Source of the DNA: Paracoccaceae bacterium
GTDB lineage: Bacteria > Pseudomonadota > Alphaproteobacteria > Rhodobacterales > Rhodobacteraceae
Direction of reading: 5' to 3'
NCBI GenBank assembly: GCA_007121055.1
Contig: SKMM01000063.1
Coordinates: forward strand, 1-16,313
Length of the DNA: 16,313 bases
The translations under genes and the position numbers were made by a program. The notes under the pieces are model-generated. The model worked only from the letters and a program-made list of their open reading frames with translations, ran no database searches and was not told where the DNA came from. Positions 1-8,046 of this stretch are shown here, in pieces. Each line of letters opens with the position of its first letter. The first letter of the stretch is position 1.

Positions 1-1632
1 CCACAGCACCAGCCACAGCCCGCCCAGCGCCATCACCGGCAGCACCCAGCCGGGCGGCTGCACCACCGGCATCACCGCCCCCTCCAGCCCCGCCACGAAG
101 GCCGCCACCCCGAGGATCCAGCGCGTCCCAAGCTCCATCACCCACAGCGCCGGCCCTGCGAGGCCAAAGGGCGCCAGCACCCCCGCCGCCACCGCCGCCG
201 GCATCACCACCGAACCCATCAGCGGCACCGCCAGCAGATTCGCCACCAACCCGTATTCCGCCACCCGGTTGAACGCCGCCGCAGCCACCGGCGCCGTGGC
301 AAATCCCGCCACCGTGGAACAGATCACCACCCCCATGGGGGCCGCCACCCAGCCCGGCACCCGCATCCGGTCCTCTCCCGCCGCCGCCCGCCAGTCGCGC
401 AAGGCCCCGAACACCGCCACCAGCGCCACGGTGGCCGCGAACGACATCTGGAACCCCGCCTCCAGCAGCGCCTCGGGCCGCAGCACCAGGATCAGCGTGG
501 CGGCCATGGCCACGGACCGCAGGCTCAGCGCGCGCCGGTCCGCCAGCACCGCCACCAGCATCACCGCCACCATGACAAACGCCCGCTGCGTCGCGACATT
601 CCCGCCTGACAGCGCCAGGTAGAACGCCCCCGCCCCCAACGCGACCACGGCCGCGATCTTGCGCGTGGGCAGCCGCAGCGCGAGGGGCGGCACCAGCGCC
701 AGCCCCGTGCGCACCGCGCCGAACACGATCGCCGTCAGCAGCCCCATGTGGAGCCCCGAAATCGCCAGCAGATGCGCGAGGTTCGAGGCCCGCAAATCCT
801 CCAGCGTCTCGCGCCCCACCCCGGTCCGGTCGCCGGTTAGGATCGCCGCGGCAAAGCCCCCGCCCTCGCCCGGCACAGCAGCCTGCACCGCCGCCGAAAT
901 GCGCATCCTGAGCCGCGTCACCGCCTGCCCCAGCCCCGCCGCCTGCGCCGGTTCCACCAGCAGAAGCGGCGTGCGGGTATACCCCACCGCGCCGATCTTC
1001 TGGAAATACGCGAGGCGCGCAAAGTCGAACCCCCCGGGCTCCGCCGGTCCCGACGGCGGGCTCAGATGGCCCGTCAGCATCACCCGCTGCCCGGCCTCGG
1101 GGTCGAGGAACCCCTGCTCTCCGTGCAGCGCCACGCGCACCCGGGCAGGGGTGCGGTGGGGCGAGATCCGCTCCAGCACGACCTGGTCCAGGGTCAGCCG
1201 GGGCGCGTTGGAATGGGAGCGGTCGATGGCGACCACCCGCCCCTCGATGGCGCCGTAATAGTGCCAGCCCAGCACCGGCGCCGCGACCATATGCGTGCGC
1301 AGCCCCGCCAGACCCGCCCCGATCAGCGCGAGACAGACAAGCGCGGCAAGGGGTTGCGCGGCTTCGGGGCCGCGCAGCCATACCGCCAGGACCCCGGCGC
1401 AGCCCATGGCCAGGGCGGTCCAGGCCGCGGGACCGGGCTCCACCGGCAGGGTAAAGTAGCCGGCGATGCCGAGCGCCAGCGCCACGGGGACGAAGCAGAA
1501 GAGGCGGCCGCGGGCCTGGCCCAGCGCCTCGGCCGGGGCGTGGAGGAGGGCATGCAGGAGGGCGGTCGGGGGGGGCACCCTCGGCCGGAGCGCAGCCGGG
1601 GACCGCGCGTGGGGGGGCGCCCTTGTCGACAC
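1..1632 (-). CDS. comEC: ComEC/Rec2-family DNA internalisation protein, partial (C-terminus beyond window)
   Basis: The minus-strand frame is open from a stop codon at 1645-1647 to the window edge, giving about 544 residues. ComEC forms the inner-membrane channel that takes up single-stranded DNA during natural transformation. Visible are hydrophobic segments near the N-terminus (residues about 45-105), then a soluble DUF4131-like domain starting at WHYYGAIEGR (about 123-132), then the family signature LLAISGLHMG (about 288-297) and many further hydrophobic helices through to position 1, which is the Competence domain. The metallo-beta-lactamase-like C-terminal domain expected in full-length (about 700 aa) proteins would lie outside the window. 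The start is uncertain. GTG at 1632 is the first standard start after the stop, but the best Shine-Dalgarno (GGAGG near 1663) is about 18 nt upstream of it. It diverges from gltX, a familiar arrangement in Rhodobacteraceae. The family call is secure and the 5' end is not. Confidence 0.9.
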   Translation of the reverse strand, partial: MSTRAPPHARSPAALRPRVPPPTALLHALLHAPAEALGQARGRLFCFVPVALALGIAGYFTLPVEPGPAAWTALAMGCAGVLAVWLRGPEAAQPLAALVCLALIGAGLAGLRTHMVAAPVLGWHYYGAIEGRVVAIDRSHSNAPRLTLDQVVLERISPHRTPARVRVALHGEQGFLDPEAGQRVMLTGHLSPPSGPAEPGGFDFARLAYFQKIGAVGYTRTPLLLVEPAQAAGLGQAVTRLRMRISAAVQAAVPGEGGGFAAAILTGDRTGVGRETLEDLRASNLAHLLAISGLHMGLLTAIVFGAVRTGLALVPPLALRLPTRKIAAVVALGAGAFYLALSGGNVATQRAFVMVAVMLVAVLADRRALSLRSVAMAATLILVLRPEALLEAGFQMSFAATVALVAVFGALRDWRAAAGEDRMRVPGWVAAPMGVVICSTVAGFATAPVAAAAFNRVAEYGLVANLLAVPLMGSVVMPAAVAAGVLAPFGLAGPALWVMELGTRWILGVAAFVAGLEGAVMPVVQPPGWVLPVMALGGLWLVLW

Positions 1633-1651
1633 GCCGGGGATTGCCTAGACC
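1623..1651 (+). promoter_or_regulatory. Candidate housekeeping promoter for gltX
   Basis: TTGTCG (1623-1628) is followed after 17 bp by TAGACC (1646-1651), preceded by CC. This resembles the alphaproteobacterial housekeeping pattern (Caulobacter-type -10 GCTAnAwC) but each box has several mismatches. It points toward gltX and overlaps the 5' end of comEC on the other strand. It is a pattern match only. Confidence 0.35.
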
Positions 1652-1746
1652 CTCCGAAAAGCGCCTGAATTCTGCCCTTCGTGCCAAAATGTGGTTTCTG
1701 AAGGGTTAACATCGCCCCCTCCCATTCCGCACCGAAGGCCCGTCCC

Positions 1747-3165
1747 ATGTCCGCACCCGTCCCCGACCCCGCGCCCATCGTCACCCGCTTTGCCCCTTCG
1801 CCCACTGGGTTTCTGCACATCGGGGGCGCGCGCACGGCGCTGTTCAACTGGCTCTATGCCCGCGGACGGGGCGGTAAGTTCCTGTTAAGGATCGAGGACA
1901 CCGACCGCGCTCGCTCGACCCCGGAGGCCACGGCCGCGATCCTCGACGGGCTGACCTGGCTCGGCCTCGACTGGGACGGCGAGGCCACCAGCCAGGCCGC
2001 CGGCGCCGACCGCCACGCCGAGGTCGCCCGCGCGATGCTGGCGGCCGGCACCGCCTACAAATGCTTCTCGCCGCCCGACGAGATCGAGGCGTTTCGCGAG
2101 GCCGCGCGTGCCGAGGGACGCTCGACCCTGTTCCACAGCCCCTGGCGCGACGCGGACCCCGCGACCCACCCCGACGCGCCCTTCGCGATCCGGCTGAAGG
2201 CCCCGCGGCTCGGCGACACGGTGATCGACGACGCGGTGCAGGGGCGCGTGAGGTTTTCCAACGATCAGCTTGACGACATGGTGCTTTTGCGCGCCGATGG
2301 TACGCCCACCTATATGCTGGCGGTGGTGGTGGACGACCACGACATGGGCGTGACCCATATCATCCGCGGCGACGACCACCTGAACAACGCGGCGCGCCAG
2401 AGCCTCGTGTATCAGGCGATGGGTTGGGACTTCCCCGTCTTTGCCCATATCCCGCTGATCCACGGGCCGGACGGCAAGAAGCTGTCGAAACGCCACGGCG
2501 CGCTGGGAATCGAGGAGTACCGGCGCATGGGCTATCCGCCGGCGGCGCTGCGCAACTATCTGGCGCGGCTGGGCTGGAGCCATGGCGATGCGGAGGTCTT
2601 CACCGATACCGAGGCGCTGGCCTGGTTCGACCTGCCCGGAATCAACCGTGCGCCGGCGCGGCTCGACTTCAAGAAGCTCGACCATATTTCGGGGCGCCAC
2701 ATCGCCATGGCCCCCGATGCTGCGGTGCTGCAGGACATCGACAGCTATCTGGCCGCGACCGGGGCGCCTGCGCTGACCGAGGCGCAGCGCGACGGCCTGT
2801 CGCGGGCGCTGCCCAGCCTCAGAGATCGCGCGAAAAACATAACGGAAGTTCTTGAAAAGGCGCATTTCGTTCTGACGGACCGGCCCATCGAGCCGGATGA
2901 GAAATCGAAGGCGGCGCTCGAAGATGTATCCCGCGGTATACTGGCAGAATTGACGCCGCGGCTGCAAAATGCTAATTGGCGGCGAGAGGATTTGGAGGCC
3001 GCCGCCAAGGCCGTCGCCGACACGCACGGGGTGGGTCTGGGCAAGGTCGCACAGCCCTTGCGCGCGGCGCTGGCAGGGCGGACAGTAACCCCCAGCGTCT
3101 TTGACATGATGCTGGTGATCGGGCGGGAGGAAACGCTGGCCCGCATCGCCGACGCCACGGGCTGA
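1747..3165 (+). CDS. gltX: Glutamyl-tRNA synthetase (GluRS, class I)
   Basis: The 472-residue protein has the normal length of a bacterial GluRS and charges tRNA-Glu with glutamate in the cytoplasm. Class I signatures are clear. The N-terminal RFAPSPTGFLHIGGAR contains the HIGH-type motif (HIGG, residues 24-27), and KLSKRHG (245-251) is the KMSKS equivalent. The C-terminal anticodon-binding helical region follows (about 320-472). In the segment where E. coli GluRS has a Cys-rich zinc site, only one cysteine is seen (YKCF, about residue 103), so the zinc site looks absent. Many alphaproteobacteria carry two GluRS paralogues and form Gln-tRNA through GatCAB; whether this one is discriminating cannot be told. 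ATG at 1747 is the first in-frame start with a plausible N-terminus, and the upstream Shine-Dalgarno (GAAGG) is modest. gltA follows 104 bp later on the same strand. Confidence 0.96.
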   Translation: MSAPVPDPAPIVTRFAPSPTGFLHIGGARTALFNWLYARGRGGKFLLRIEDTDRARSTPEATAAILDGLTWLGLDWDGEATSQAAGADRHAEVARAMLAAGTAYKCFSPPDEIEAFREAARAEGRSTLFHSPWRDADPATHPDAPFAIRLKAPRLGDTVIDDAVQGRVRFSNDQLDDMVLLRADGTPTYMLAVVVDDHDMGVTHIIRGDDHLNNAARQSLVYQAMGWDFPVFAHIPLIHGPDGKKLSKRHGALGIEEYRRMGYPPAALRNYLARLGWSHGDAEVFTDTEALAWFDLPGINRAPARLDFKKLDHISGRHIAMAPDAAVLQDIDSYLAATGAPALTEAQRDGLSRALPSLRDRAKNITEVLEKAHFVLTDRPIEPDEKSKAALEDVSRGILAELTPRLQNANWRREDLEAAAKAVADTHGVGLGKVAQPLRAALAGRTVTPSVFDMMLVIGREETLARIADATG

Positions 3166-3269
3166 GGCCCGGCGCGTCCGACAGGCGCCAGATCCGGCGG
3201 CAGCACGGGTCGCGCAACGACACACGGCGCGCGCCCTGCGGGCTGCGGCCGAGCGGGAGAGGGAATGGG

Positions 3270-4565
3270 ATGCTCGACAACCAGATGAAGGCCACGTTGC
3301 AGATCCGCGACAAGACCGTGGAACTGCCCATGCACTCGCCCACCCTCGGGCCGGACGTCATCGACATCCGCAAGCTCTATGCCGAGGGCGACGTCTTCAC
3401 CTACGATCCGGGCTTCACCTCGACGGCGTCCTGCGAGAGCACCATCACCTATATCGACGGTGACGAGGGGGTGCTGCTGTACCGCGGCTTTTCCATCGAC
3501 GAGCTGGCGGAGAAGTCCCACTTCCTCGAAGTCTGTTACCTGCTGCTCTATGGCGATCTTCCCACCGCCGAACAGCTGGAGGATTTCGAGACGCGGGTGA
3601 CCCGACACACGATGCTGCACGAGCAGATGCAGAACTTTTTCCGGGGGTTTCGGCGCGACGCGCACCCGATGGCGATCATGGTGGGGATCGTGGGCGCGAT
3701 GTCGGCCTTCTACCCCGATTCGACCGACATCGCCGATCCCTGGCAGCGCGAGGTGGCCGCGATCCGCATGATCGCCAAGATGCCCACCATCGCCGCCTGG
3801 GCCTACAAGTATTCGGTGGGCCAGCCCTTCGTCTATCCGCGCAACGATCTGGATTATTCCTCGAACTTCCTGCGGATGTGCTTTGCCGTCCCGGCCGAGG
3901 ATTACGAGGTCAACCCGATCCTGTCGCGCGCCATGGACCGGATCATGACGCTGCACGCCGACCACGAGCAGAACGCGTCCACCTCTACCGTGCGGCTGGC
4001 GGGGTCCTCGGGGGCGAACCCGTTCGCGTGCATCTCGGCGGGGATCGCCTGTCTGTGGGGGCCCGCGCATGGCGGCGCCAACCAGGCCTGCCTCGAGATG
4101 CTGCGCGAGATCGGGACGGTCGACCGCATCCCCGAATACATCAAGCGCGCCAAGGACAAGGACGACCCGTTCCGCCTGATGGGCTTTGGCCACCGGGTCT
4201 ACAAGAACTTCGACCCGCGCGCCAAGGTGATGGCGCAGTCCGCGGACGAGGTGCTGGGGCTGCTGGGGATCGAGAACAACGAGACCCTGCAGGTCGCCAA
4301 GGAGCTGGAGCGGATCGCGCTGGAGGACGAGTATTTCGTCTCCAAGAAGCTCTATCCGAACGTGGATTTCTATTCGGGGATCATCCTCGAGGCGATGGGC
4401 TTCCCGACCTCGATGTTCACGCCGATTTTCGCGCTGAGCCGCACGGTGGGCTGGATCTCGCAGTGGAAGGAGATGATCGCCGACCCGAGTCAGAAGATCG
4501 GCCGGCCGCGGCAGCTCTATGTCGGCCCGGCCCGGCGCGACTATGTCGAGGTGGAGAACCGCTGA
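3270..4565 (+). CDS. gltA: Citrate synthase (type II, hexameric class)
   Basis: The 431-residue protein condenses oxaloacetate and acetyl-CoA to citrate and CoA at TCA-cycle entry. The catalytic triad is in place: His267 in PAHGG, His308 in GFGHRVYK and Asp366 in YPNVDFYSG, matching H264, H305 and D362 of the E. coli enzyme. The N-terminal beta-rich extension typical of Gram-negative type II enzymes (ELPMHSPTLGPDVIDIRKLY) is present, as is the C-terminal IGRPRQLYVG stretch. The chosen ATG at 3270 lies just after purine-rich GGGAGAGGGA; an ATG five codons downstream (3285) is a weaker alternative. It is probably transcribed with gltX or from its own promoter in the 104-bp gap, in which I found no clear promoter boxes. 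Confidence 0.97.
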   Translation: MLDNQMKATLQIRDKTVELPMHSPTLGPDVIDIRKLYAEGDVFTYDPGFTSTASCESTITYIDGDEGVLLYRGFSIDELAEKSHFLEVCYLLLYGDLPTAEQLEDFETRVTRHTMLHEQMQNFFRGFRRDAHPMAIMVGIVGAMSAFYPDSTDIADPWQREVAAIRMIAKMPTIAAWAYKYSVGQPFVYPRNDLDYSSNFLRMCFAVPAEDYEVNPILSRAMDRIMTLHADHEQNASTSTVRLAGSSGANPFACISAGIACLWGPAHGGANQACLEMLREIGTVDRIPEYIKRAKDKDDPFRLMGFGHRVYKNFDPRAKVMAQSADEVLGLLGIENNETLQVAKELERIALEDEYFVSKKLYPNVDFYSGIILEAMGFPTSMFTPIFALSRTVGWISQWKEMIADPSQKIGRPRQLYVGPARRDYVEVENR

Positions 4566-4591
4566 GCCGCGCGGAACCCGGACGCGCGGCT
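4565..4591 (+). terminator. Stem-loop at the gltA stop codon
   Basis: A perfect 9-bp inverted repeat, AGCCGCGCG (4565-4573) and CGCGCGGCT (4583-4591), with a 9-nt loop begins on the last base of the gltA stop codon. No T-run follows, so it may be a weak or Rho-assisted terminator or a 3'-end stabilising hairpin. Confidence 0.45.
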
Positions 4592-4657
4592 GGGCGTTGA
4601 TCTGCAGGGCAGGCCGCCGGGGGACGGTGGCTTGGGCGCAGGCGAAGGAGATTCAGG

Positions 4658-4990
4658 ATGGGGATCCGCAATCTGGGTGTTCTGGTGGCCGCGGGGCTGC
4701 TCTTCGCGGTCGGCACGGCGGAGGCGCAGCCGAGGCACTGCCCGCCCGGCCTTGCCAAGAAGGCGGTGCCCTGCGTGCCGCCCGGCCAGGTGCGCAAGGC
4801 CTGGCGGGTGGGCGAGCCGCTGCCGCGCGGGACCCGCTTCGTCATCATCGAAGACTACCGGCGCCACGGCCTGCCGCGCCCCGGGCGGGGCACGCAATAT
4901 GTGCGGGTCGACAATGACGTGCTGCGCATCGCCATCGCGACCGCCCGCGTGATCGAGAGCGTCACCACCATCGGCCGGCTGCTGAACTGA
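4658..4990 (+). CDS. Small secreted RcnB-like protein
   Basis: The 110-residue protein has a Sec signal peptide: MGIRNLG, a hydrophobic core, then cleavage probably after AEA at residue 23. The mature part begins with a Pro/Cys stretch (CPPGLAKKAVPCVPPGQ; cysteines 28 and 39, possibly a disulfide). It ends with a motif typical of the RcnB-like family: YxxHGLPxPxxGxxYVRVDNDVLxIAxATxxVI. RcnB of E. coli is a periplasmic protein affecting nickel/cobalt homeostasis. Relatives in alphaproteobacteria are mostly uncharacterised, so a metal role is not established here. A strong AAGGAG at 4653-4658 region precedes the ATG at normal spacing. It stands between gltA and the TRAP operon with gaps on both sides, so it is probably monocistronic. 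Confidence 0.75.
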   Translation: MGIRNLGVLVAAGLLFAVGTAEAQPRHCPPGLAKKAVPCVPPGQVRKAWRVGEPLPRGTRFVIIEDYRRHGLPRPGRGTQYVRVDNDVLRIAIATARVIESVTTIGRLLN

Positions 4991-5035
4991 TCCTCCGGAA
5001 CCGGCGGCGCCATCGGGCCCCGGGGGGGGGCGAAC

Positions 5036-5055
5036 CGGCGCCGATGTGGGCGCCG
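5036..5055. repeat. Inverted repeat in the RcnB-like/dctP intergenic region
   Basis: CGGCGCC (5036-5042) and GGCGCCG (5049-5055) form a 7-bp stem with a 6-nt loop, 14 nt after a run of nine G (5022-5030). It could terminate the RcnB-like transcript, but no T-run follows. Confidence 0.3.
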
Positions 5056-5141
5056 ACGGCCCCCGAAGACCGCCGCGCAGCCCTGCGGCCACCGGTACGC
5101 AGGCCGGATGGAAAAGGGTCCTCCAGGACAGGACGTTGGCA

Positions 5142-5170
5142 TCGACAGGCCCCGGAGCCGGTGCTAGAGG
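5142..5170 (+). promoter_or_regulatory. Candidate housekeeping promoter for the TRAP operon
   Basis: TCGACA (5142-5147), one mismatch from TTGACA, is followed after 17 bp by TAGAGG (5165-5170). The latter sits in GCTAGAGG, which matches the alphaproteobacterial -10 form GCTAnA. Predicted transcription would begin about 30 nt before the dctP ATG. Confidence 0.4.
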
Positions 5171-5206
5171 CTCGGGCCGGATTTCAACGTCTTGAGGGAG
5201 GACACC

Positions 5207-6205
5207 ATGAAACCCACCCGCGTCGCGCTGGCCGCCGGGCTGGCGCTGGCCACCGCCTCGGCCGCCTGGGCCGAGTTCGAGGACATGGACCCGATCACGC
5301 TGCGGCTTGCGCATGTGGTCAACGAACAGGACAGCTTCCACGTCGCGGCCGAGCATTTCCGCGATCTGGTCGAGGAGCGCAGCGGCGGCCGGATCACGGT
5401 GGAGCTGTTCCCCAACGCGACCCTGGGCGACGAGCGCACGCTGCTGGAGGGGATGCAGATCGGCTCGGTCGACATGGGAGTGATCACCAACGGGCCGGTG
5501 GCGAACTTCCTCGAGGAGATGGCGGTGTTCGAGCTGCCCTTCCTGTTCCCCTCGGCCGAGGCGGCGCATGCGGTGCTGGACGGCGAGATCGGGCAGGAGC
5601 TGCTGGACCGGCTGCAGGAGGTCAACCTCGTGGGGCTCGGCTTTGCCGAGCGGGGGTTCCGCAACATCACCAACAGCCAGCGCGAGATCCGTGAGCCGGC
5701 GGACCTGCAGGGGCTGCGCATCCGGGTGATCGAGAACCCCGTCTACATCGCGGCCTTCCGGGAGCTGGGCGCCAACGCCATCCCCATGGCCTGGACCGAG
5801 GCGCTGACGGCGATGCAGCAGGGCACCATCGACGGGCAGGAGAACCCGGTGGGCGTGGTCTATTCCTTCGGGCTGAACGAGACCCAGACCCACATGACCA
5901 TGACCCGCCACATCTATGCGCCGGCGGTCTTCGTGATGGGCGCGCCGCTGTGGAACCGCCTGCCCGAGGCCGCGCAGGAGCTGGTGGTCGAGGCCGCCCG
6001 CGAGGGCGGGGCCCATGCCCGCGCCTTCAACGCCGAGATGGAGGCCTCGCAGCTCGAGGCGCTGCGCGAGTCGGGCATGGCGATCGTCGAGGATGCCGAC
6101 CTGACCGTGTTCCAGGAGGCCGTGGCGCCCGTCTTCGCGACCTATGGCGAGCAGTTCGGCGACTACCTGGAGCGGATCCAGGCCGCGATCGACGCGATGG
6201 ACTGA
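5207..6205 (+). CDS. dctP: TRAP transporter substrate-binding protein (DctP family)
   Basis: The 332-residue periplasmic binding protein begins with a signal peptide (MKPTRVALAAGLALATASAAWA). The mature part follows the DctP fold: ITLRLAHVV near the start, a domain hinge, and GLRIRV, where Arg173 is the conserved arginine that usually clamps a carboxylate of the ligand. GQENPV (210-215) is the usual ligand-pocket loop. Most family members bind organic acids; the exact substrate cannot be read from sequence. I chose ATG 5207 over the upstream in-frame TTG at 5192 because GGAGG ends 5 nt before this ATG and the signal peptide then starts cleanly. It is the first gene of a dctPQM operon, with dctQ starting one base after its stop. 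Confidence 0.93.
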   Translation: MKPTRVALAAGLALATASAAWAEFEDMDPITLRLAHVVNEQDSFHVAAEHFRDLVEERSGGRITVELFPNATLGDERTLLEGMQIGSVDMGVITNGPVANFLEEMAVFELPFLFPSAEAAHAVLDGEIGQELLDRLQEVNLVGLGFAERGFRNITNSQREIREPADLQGLRIRVIENPVYIAAFRELGANAIPMAWTEALTAMQQGTIDGQENPVGVVYSFGLNETQTHMTMTRHIYAPAVFVMGAPLWNRLPEAAQELVVEAAREGGAHARAFNAEMEASQLEALRESGMAIVEDADLTVFQEAVAPVFATYGEQFGDYLERIQAAIDAMD

Positions 6206-6206
6206 C

Positions 6207-6707
6207 ATGCTGCGTCTGCTCGGTGCGATCGACCGGGCCCTGGCGGCCATCCTCAAGCCCCTCGTGGCGCTGGGGATGGCCGCGCTGATTTTCGTGATCA
6301 CCGCGCAGATCGTCAGCCGGGTGGTCTTCACCGCCTTCGGCTGGACCGAGGAGGTGGCGCGGTTCCTGCTGATCTGGCTGACCTTTCTCGGGGCCGCTTT
6401 GGCCTGGCAGCAGGGGCGGCACATCGCGGTGACGGTGCTGGTGGAGCGGTTGCCGGCCGGGGCACGGCGCTGGGTGCAGGGGGCGGCGCTGCTGGTGGTG
6501 TGCGGCTTTGCGCTGGCCTTGGCGTGGCTGGGGTGGTCCTTCATGGAGGTGAGCGCCTTCCAGCGCTCGCCCTCGCTGCGGCTGCGGATGGCGCATGTCT
6601 ATGCGGTGATCCCGGTGGCCGCGGGGCTGATCGCGTGGTTCAGCCTGACGGATCTGGTGCGGCTGGCGGTCGGGCGGCCGCCGGAGGGGCAGGGGGGCGT
6701 GACATGA
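6207..6707 (+). CDS. dctQ: TRAP transporter small permease subunit (DctQ)
   Basis: The 166-residue integral membrane protein has about four transmembrane helices, roughly at residues 15-37, 50-68, 90-112 and 130-150. It carries the usual DctQ feature of a WTEEVARF segment before the second helix, followed by GAALAWQQGRHI. In TRAP systems DctQ pairs with DctM to form the membrane complex driven by a sodium or proton gradient. ATG 6207 is one base after the dctP stop. An upstream in-frame start at 6144 would lie inside dctP and gives a non-membrane leader, so I rejected it. The stop codon overlaps the dctM start as ATGA. Confidence 0.92.
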   Translation: MLRLLGAIDRALAAILKPLVALGMAALIFVITAQIVSRVVFTAFGWTEEVARFLLIWLTFLGAALAWQQGRHIAVTVLVERLPAGARRWVQGAALLVVCGFALALAWLGWSFMEVSAFQRSPSLRLRMAHVYAVIPVAAGLIAWFSLTDLVRLAVGRPPEGQGGVT

Positions 6708-7951
6708 GCCTTCTGCTGTTCGGACTGTTCGTGCTGTTTCTGGTGATGGGGGTGCCGGTGGCCATCGCCATCGGAGCAGCGACCCTGGCGGCGATGCAGG
6801 CGGCCGGGGTGCCGACCATGGTGCTGCCGCAGCGGATGTTCGCGGGCATCAACTCGTTTGCGCTGGTGGCGATCCCGATGTTCATCCTGGCGGGCGACGT
6901 GATGGCGCGGGGGGCGGTCAGCGCGCGGCTGGTGGCGCTGGCCGAGGCGCTGATCGGCTTCGTGCGCGGGGGCTTGTCGGTGGTGTCGGTGCTGGCGGGG
7001 ATGTTCTTTGCCGCGATTTCGGGCTCGGGGGCGGCGACCACGGCGGCGGTGTCCTCGACGCTGGTGCCCGAGCTGACGCGCAAGGGCTACGACCCGGCCT
7101 CGGCCGCGAGCCTGATTGCCGCCAGTGGGACCATCGGGGTGGTGATCCCGCCCTCGGTGCCGATGATCATCTATGCGGTGATCGCGCAGGAATCGGTGTC
7201 TCGGCTGTTCCTGAACGGGTTCCTGCCGGGCCTGGCCATGGGGCTGGGGCTGATGGCCATCGCGCTGGTGCAGGGGCACCGGCGGGCCTATCCGGCGGGC
7301 GCGCCGTTCCGGCTGGCGACGATCTGGGCCACCTTCCGGGCGGCGTTCTGGGGGTTGATGACGCCGGTGATCATCCTCGGCGGCATCTTCTCGGGCATCT
7401 TCACGCCCAGCGAGGCGGCGGTGGTGGCGGTGAACTATGCGATCCTTGTGTCGCTGTTCATCTACCGCGACCTGAGCCTGCGGGAGCTGTACCACCTGCT
7501 GATCCGGTCGGGCGTGACCACGGCGGTCATCATGATCGTCATTGCGGCCTCGGCGGTGCTCAGCTGGGCGCTGTCGAACTGGCAGGTGCCGACGGCGATT
7601 GCGCGCTTCGTGTTGAGTCTGTCGGCCGAGACCTGGCTGATCCTGGCGCTGATGCTGGTGCTGATCCTGCTGACGGGGGTGTTCATCGAGACCGCCTCGG
7701 CGCTGATCATCCTCACGCCTATCCTGCTGCCGCTGGCGGTGCAGCTGGGCATCGATCCGGTTCATTTCGGGATCATCATCGTGGTGGGGCTGGCGATCGG
7801 GATGATCACGCCGCCGGTGGCGATCAACCTCTATGTGGCCTCGTCCGTGACGGGCATCGGGCTGGAGCGGATCGCGGGCGCGGTGCTGCCCTATCTGGCG
7901 GTGCTGATCGCGGTGCTGGTCGCCATCGCCTATCTGCCGCTCCTGCTCTGA
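6704..7951 (+). CDS. dctM: TRAP transporter large permease subunit (DctM)
   Basis: The 415-residue, highly hydrophobic protein with about 12 membrane segments carries out substrate translocation in the TRAP complex. Family hallmarks are the SGSGAATTAAVSS stretch starting at residue 106 and GTIGVVIPPSVPM with P149-P150-S151. A second related repeat half includes GVFIETASALIILTPILLP, and the C-terminus has GMITPPVAIN. The start ATG 6704 overlaps the dctQ stop (ATGA), which indicates translational coupling. A longer in-frame start at 6500 lies inside dctQ and encodes no DctM-like sequence. The gene converges on the NO synthase gene, whose stop is 95 bp away. Confidence 0.94.
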   Translation: MSLLLFGLFVLFLVMGVPVAIAIGAATLAAMQAAGVPTMVLPQRMFAGINSFALVAIPMFILAGDVMARGAVSARLVALAEALIGFVRGGLSVVSVLAGMFFAAISGSGAATTAAVSSTLVPELTRKGYDPASAASLIAASGTIGVVIPPSVPMIIYAVIAQESVSRLFLNGFLPGLAMGLGLMAIALVQGHRRAYPAGAPFRLATIWATFRAAFWGLMTPVIILGGIFSGIFTPSEAAVVAVNYAILVSLFIYRDLSLRELYHLLIRSGVTTAVIMIVIAASAVLSWALSNWQVPTAIARFVLSLSAETWLILALMLVLILLTGVFIETASALIILTPILLPLAVQLGIDPVHFGIIIVVGLAIGMITPPVAINLYVASSVTGIGLERIAGAVLPYLAVLIAVLVAIAYLPLLL

Positions 7952-7960
7952 TCGCGCGGT

Positions 7961-8014
7961 CGACCTGCCCCGGTGCCTCGGCGGCCCCGCTGGAACGGCC
8001 GATCCGACAGGTCG
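7961..8014. terminator. Nested inverted repeats between convergent dctM and nos
   Basis: CGACCTG (7961-7967) pairs with CAGGTCG (8008-8014), and inside it TCGGC (7978-7982) pairs with GCCGA (7998-8002). Lying between two convergent stop codons, it could act as a bidirectional terminator, but no T- or A-runs flank it. Confidence 0.3.
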
Positions 8015-8046
8015 GTCATCCCCGGGGCCGTCGGGTCGCGCCCTTC

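Noticed and set aside
269..1668. Plus-strand open frames opposite comEC
   Set aside because: The minus-strand frame gives a clear ComEC protein with the LLAISGLHMG signature; the plus-strand frames are shadows.
4541..6544. A 667-codon minus-strand open frame opposite the RcnB-like gene, dctP and dctQ
   Set aside because: It spans several real genes on the other strand and reads as compositionally biased sequence without recognisable domains.
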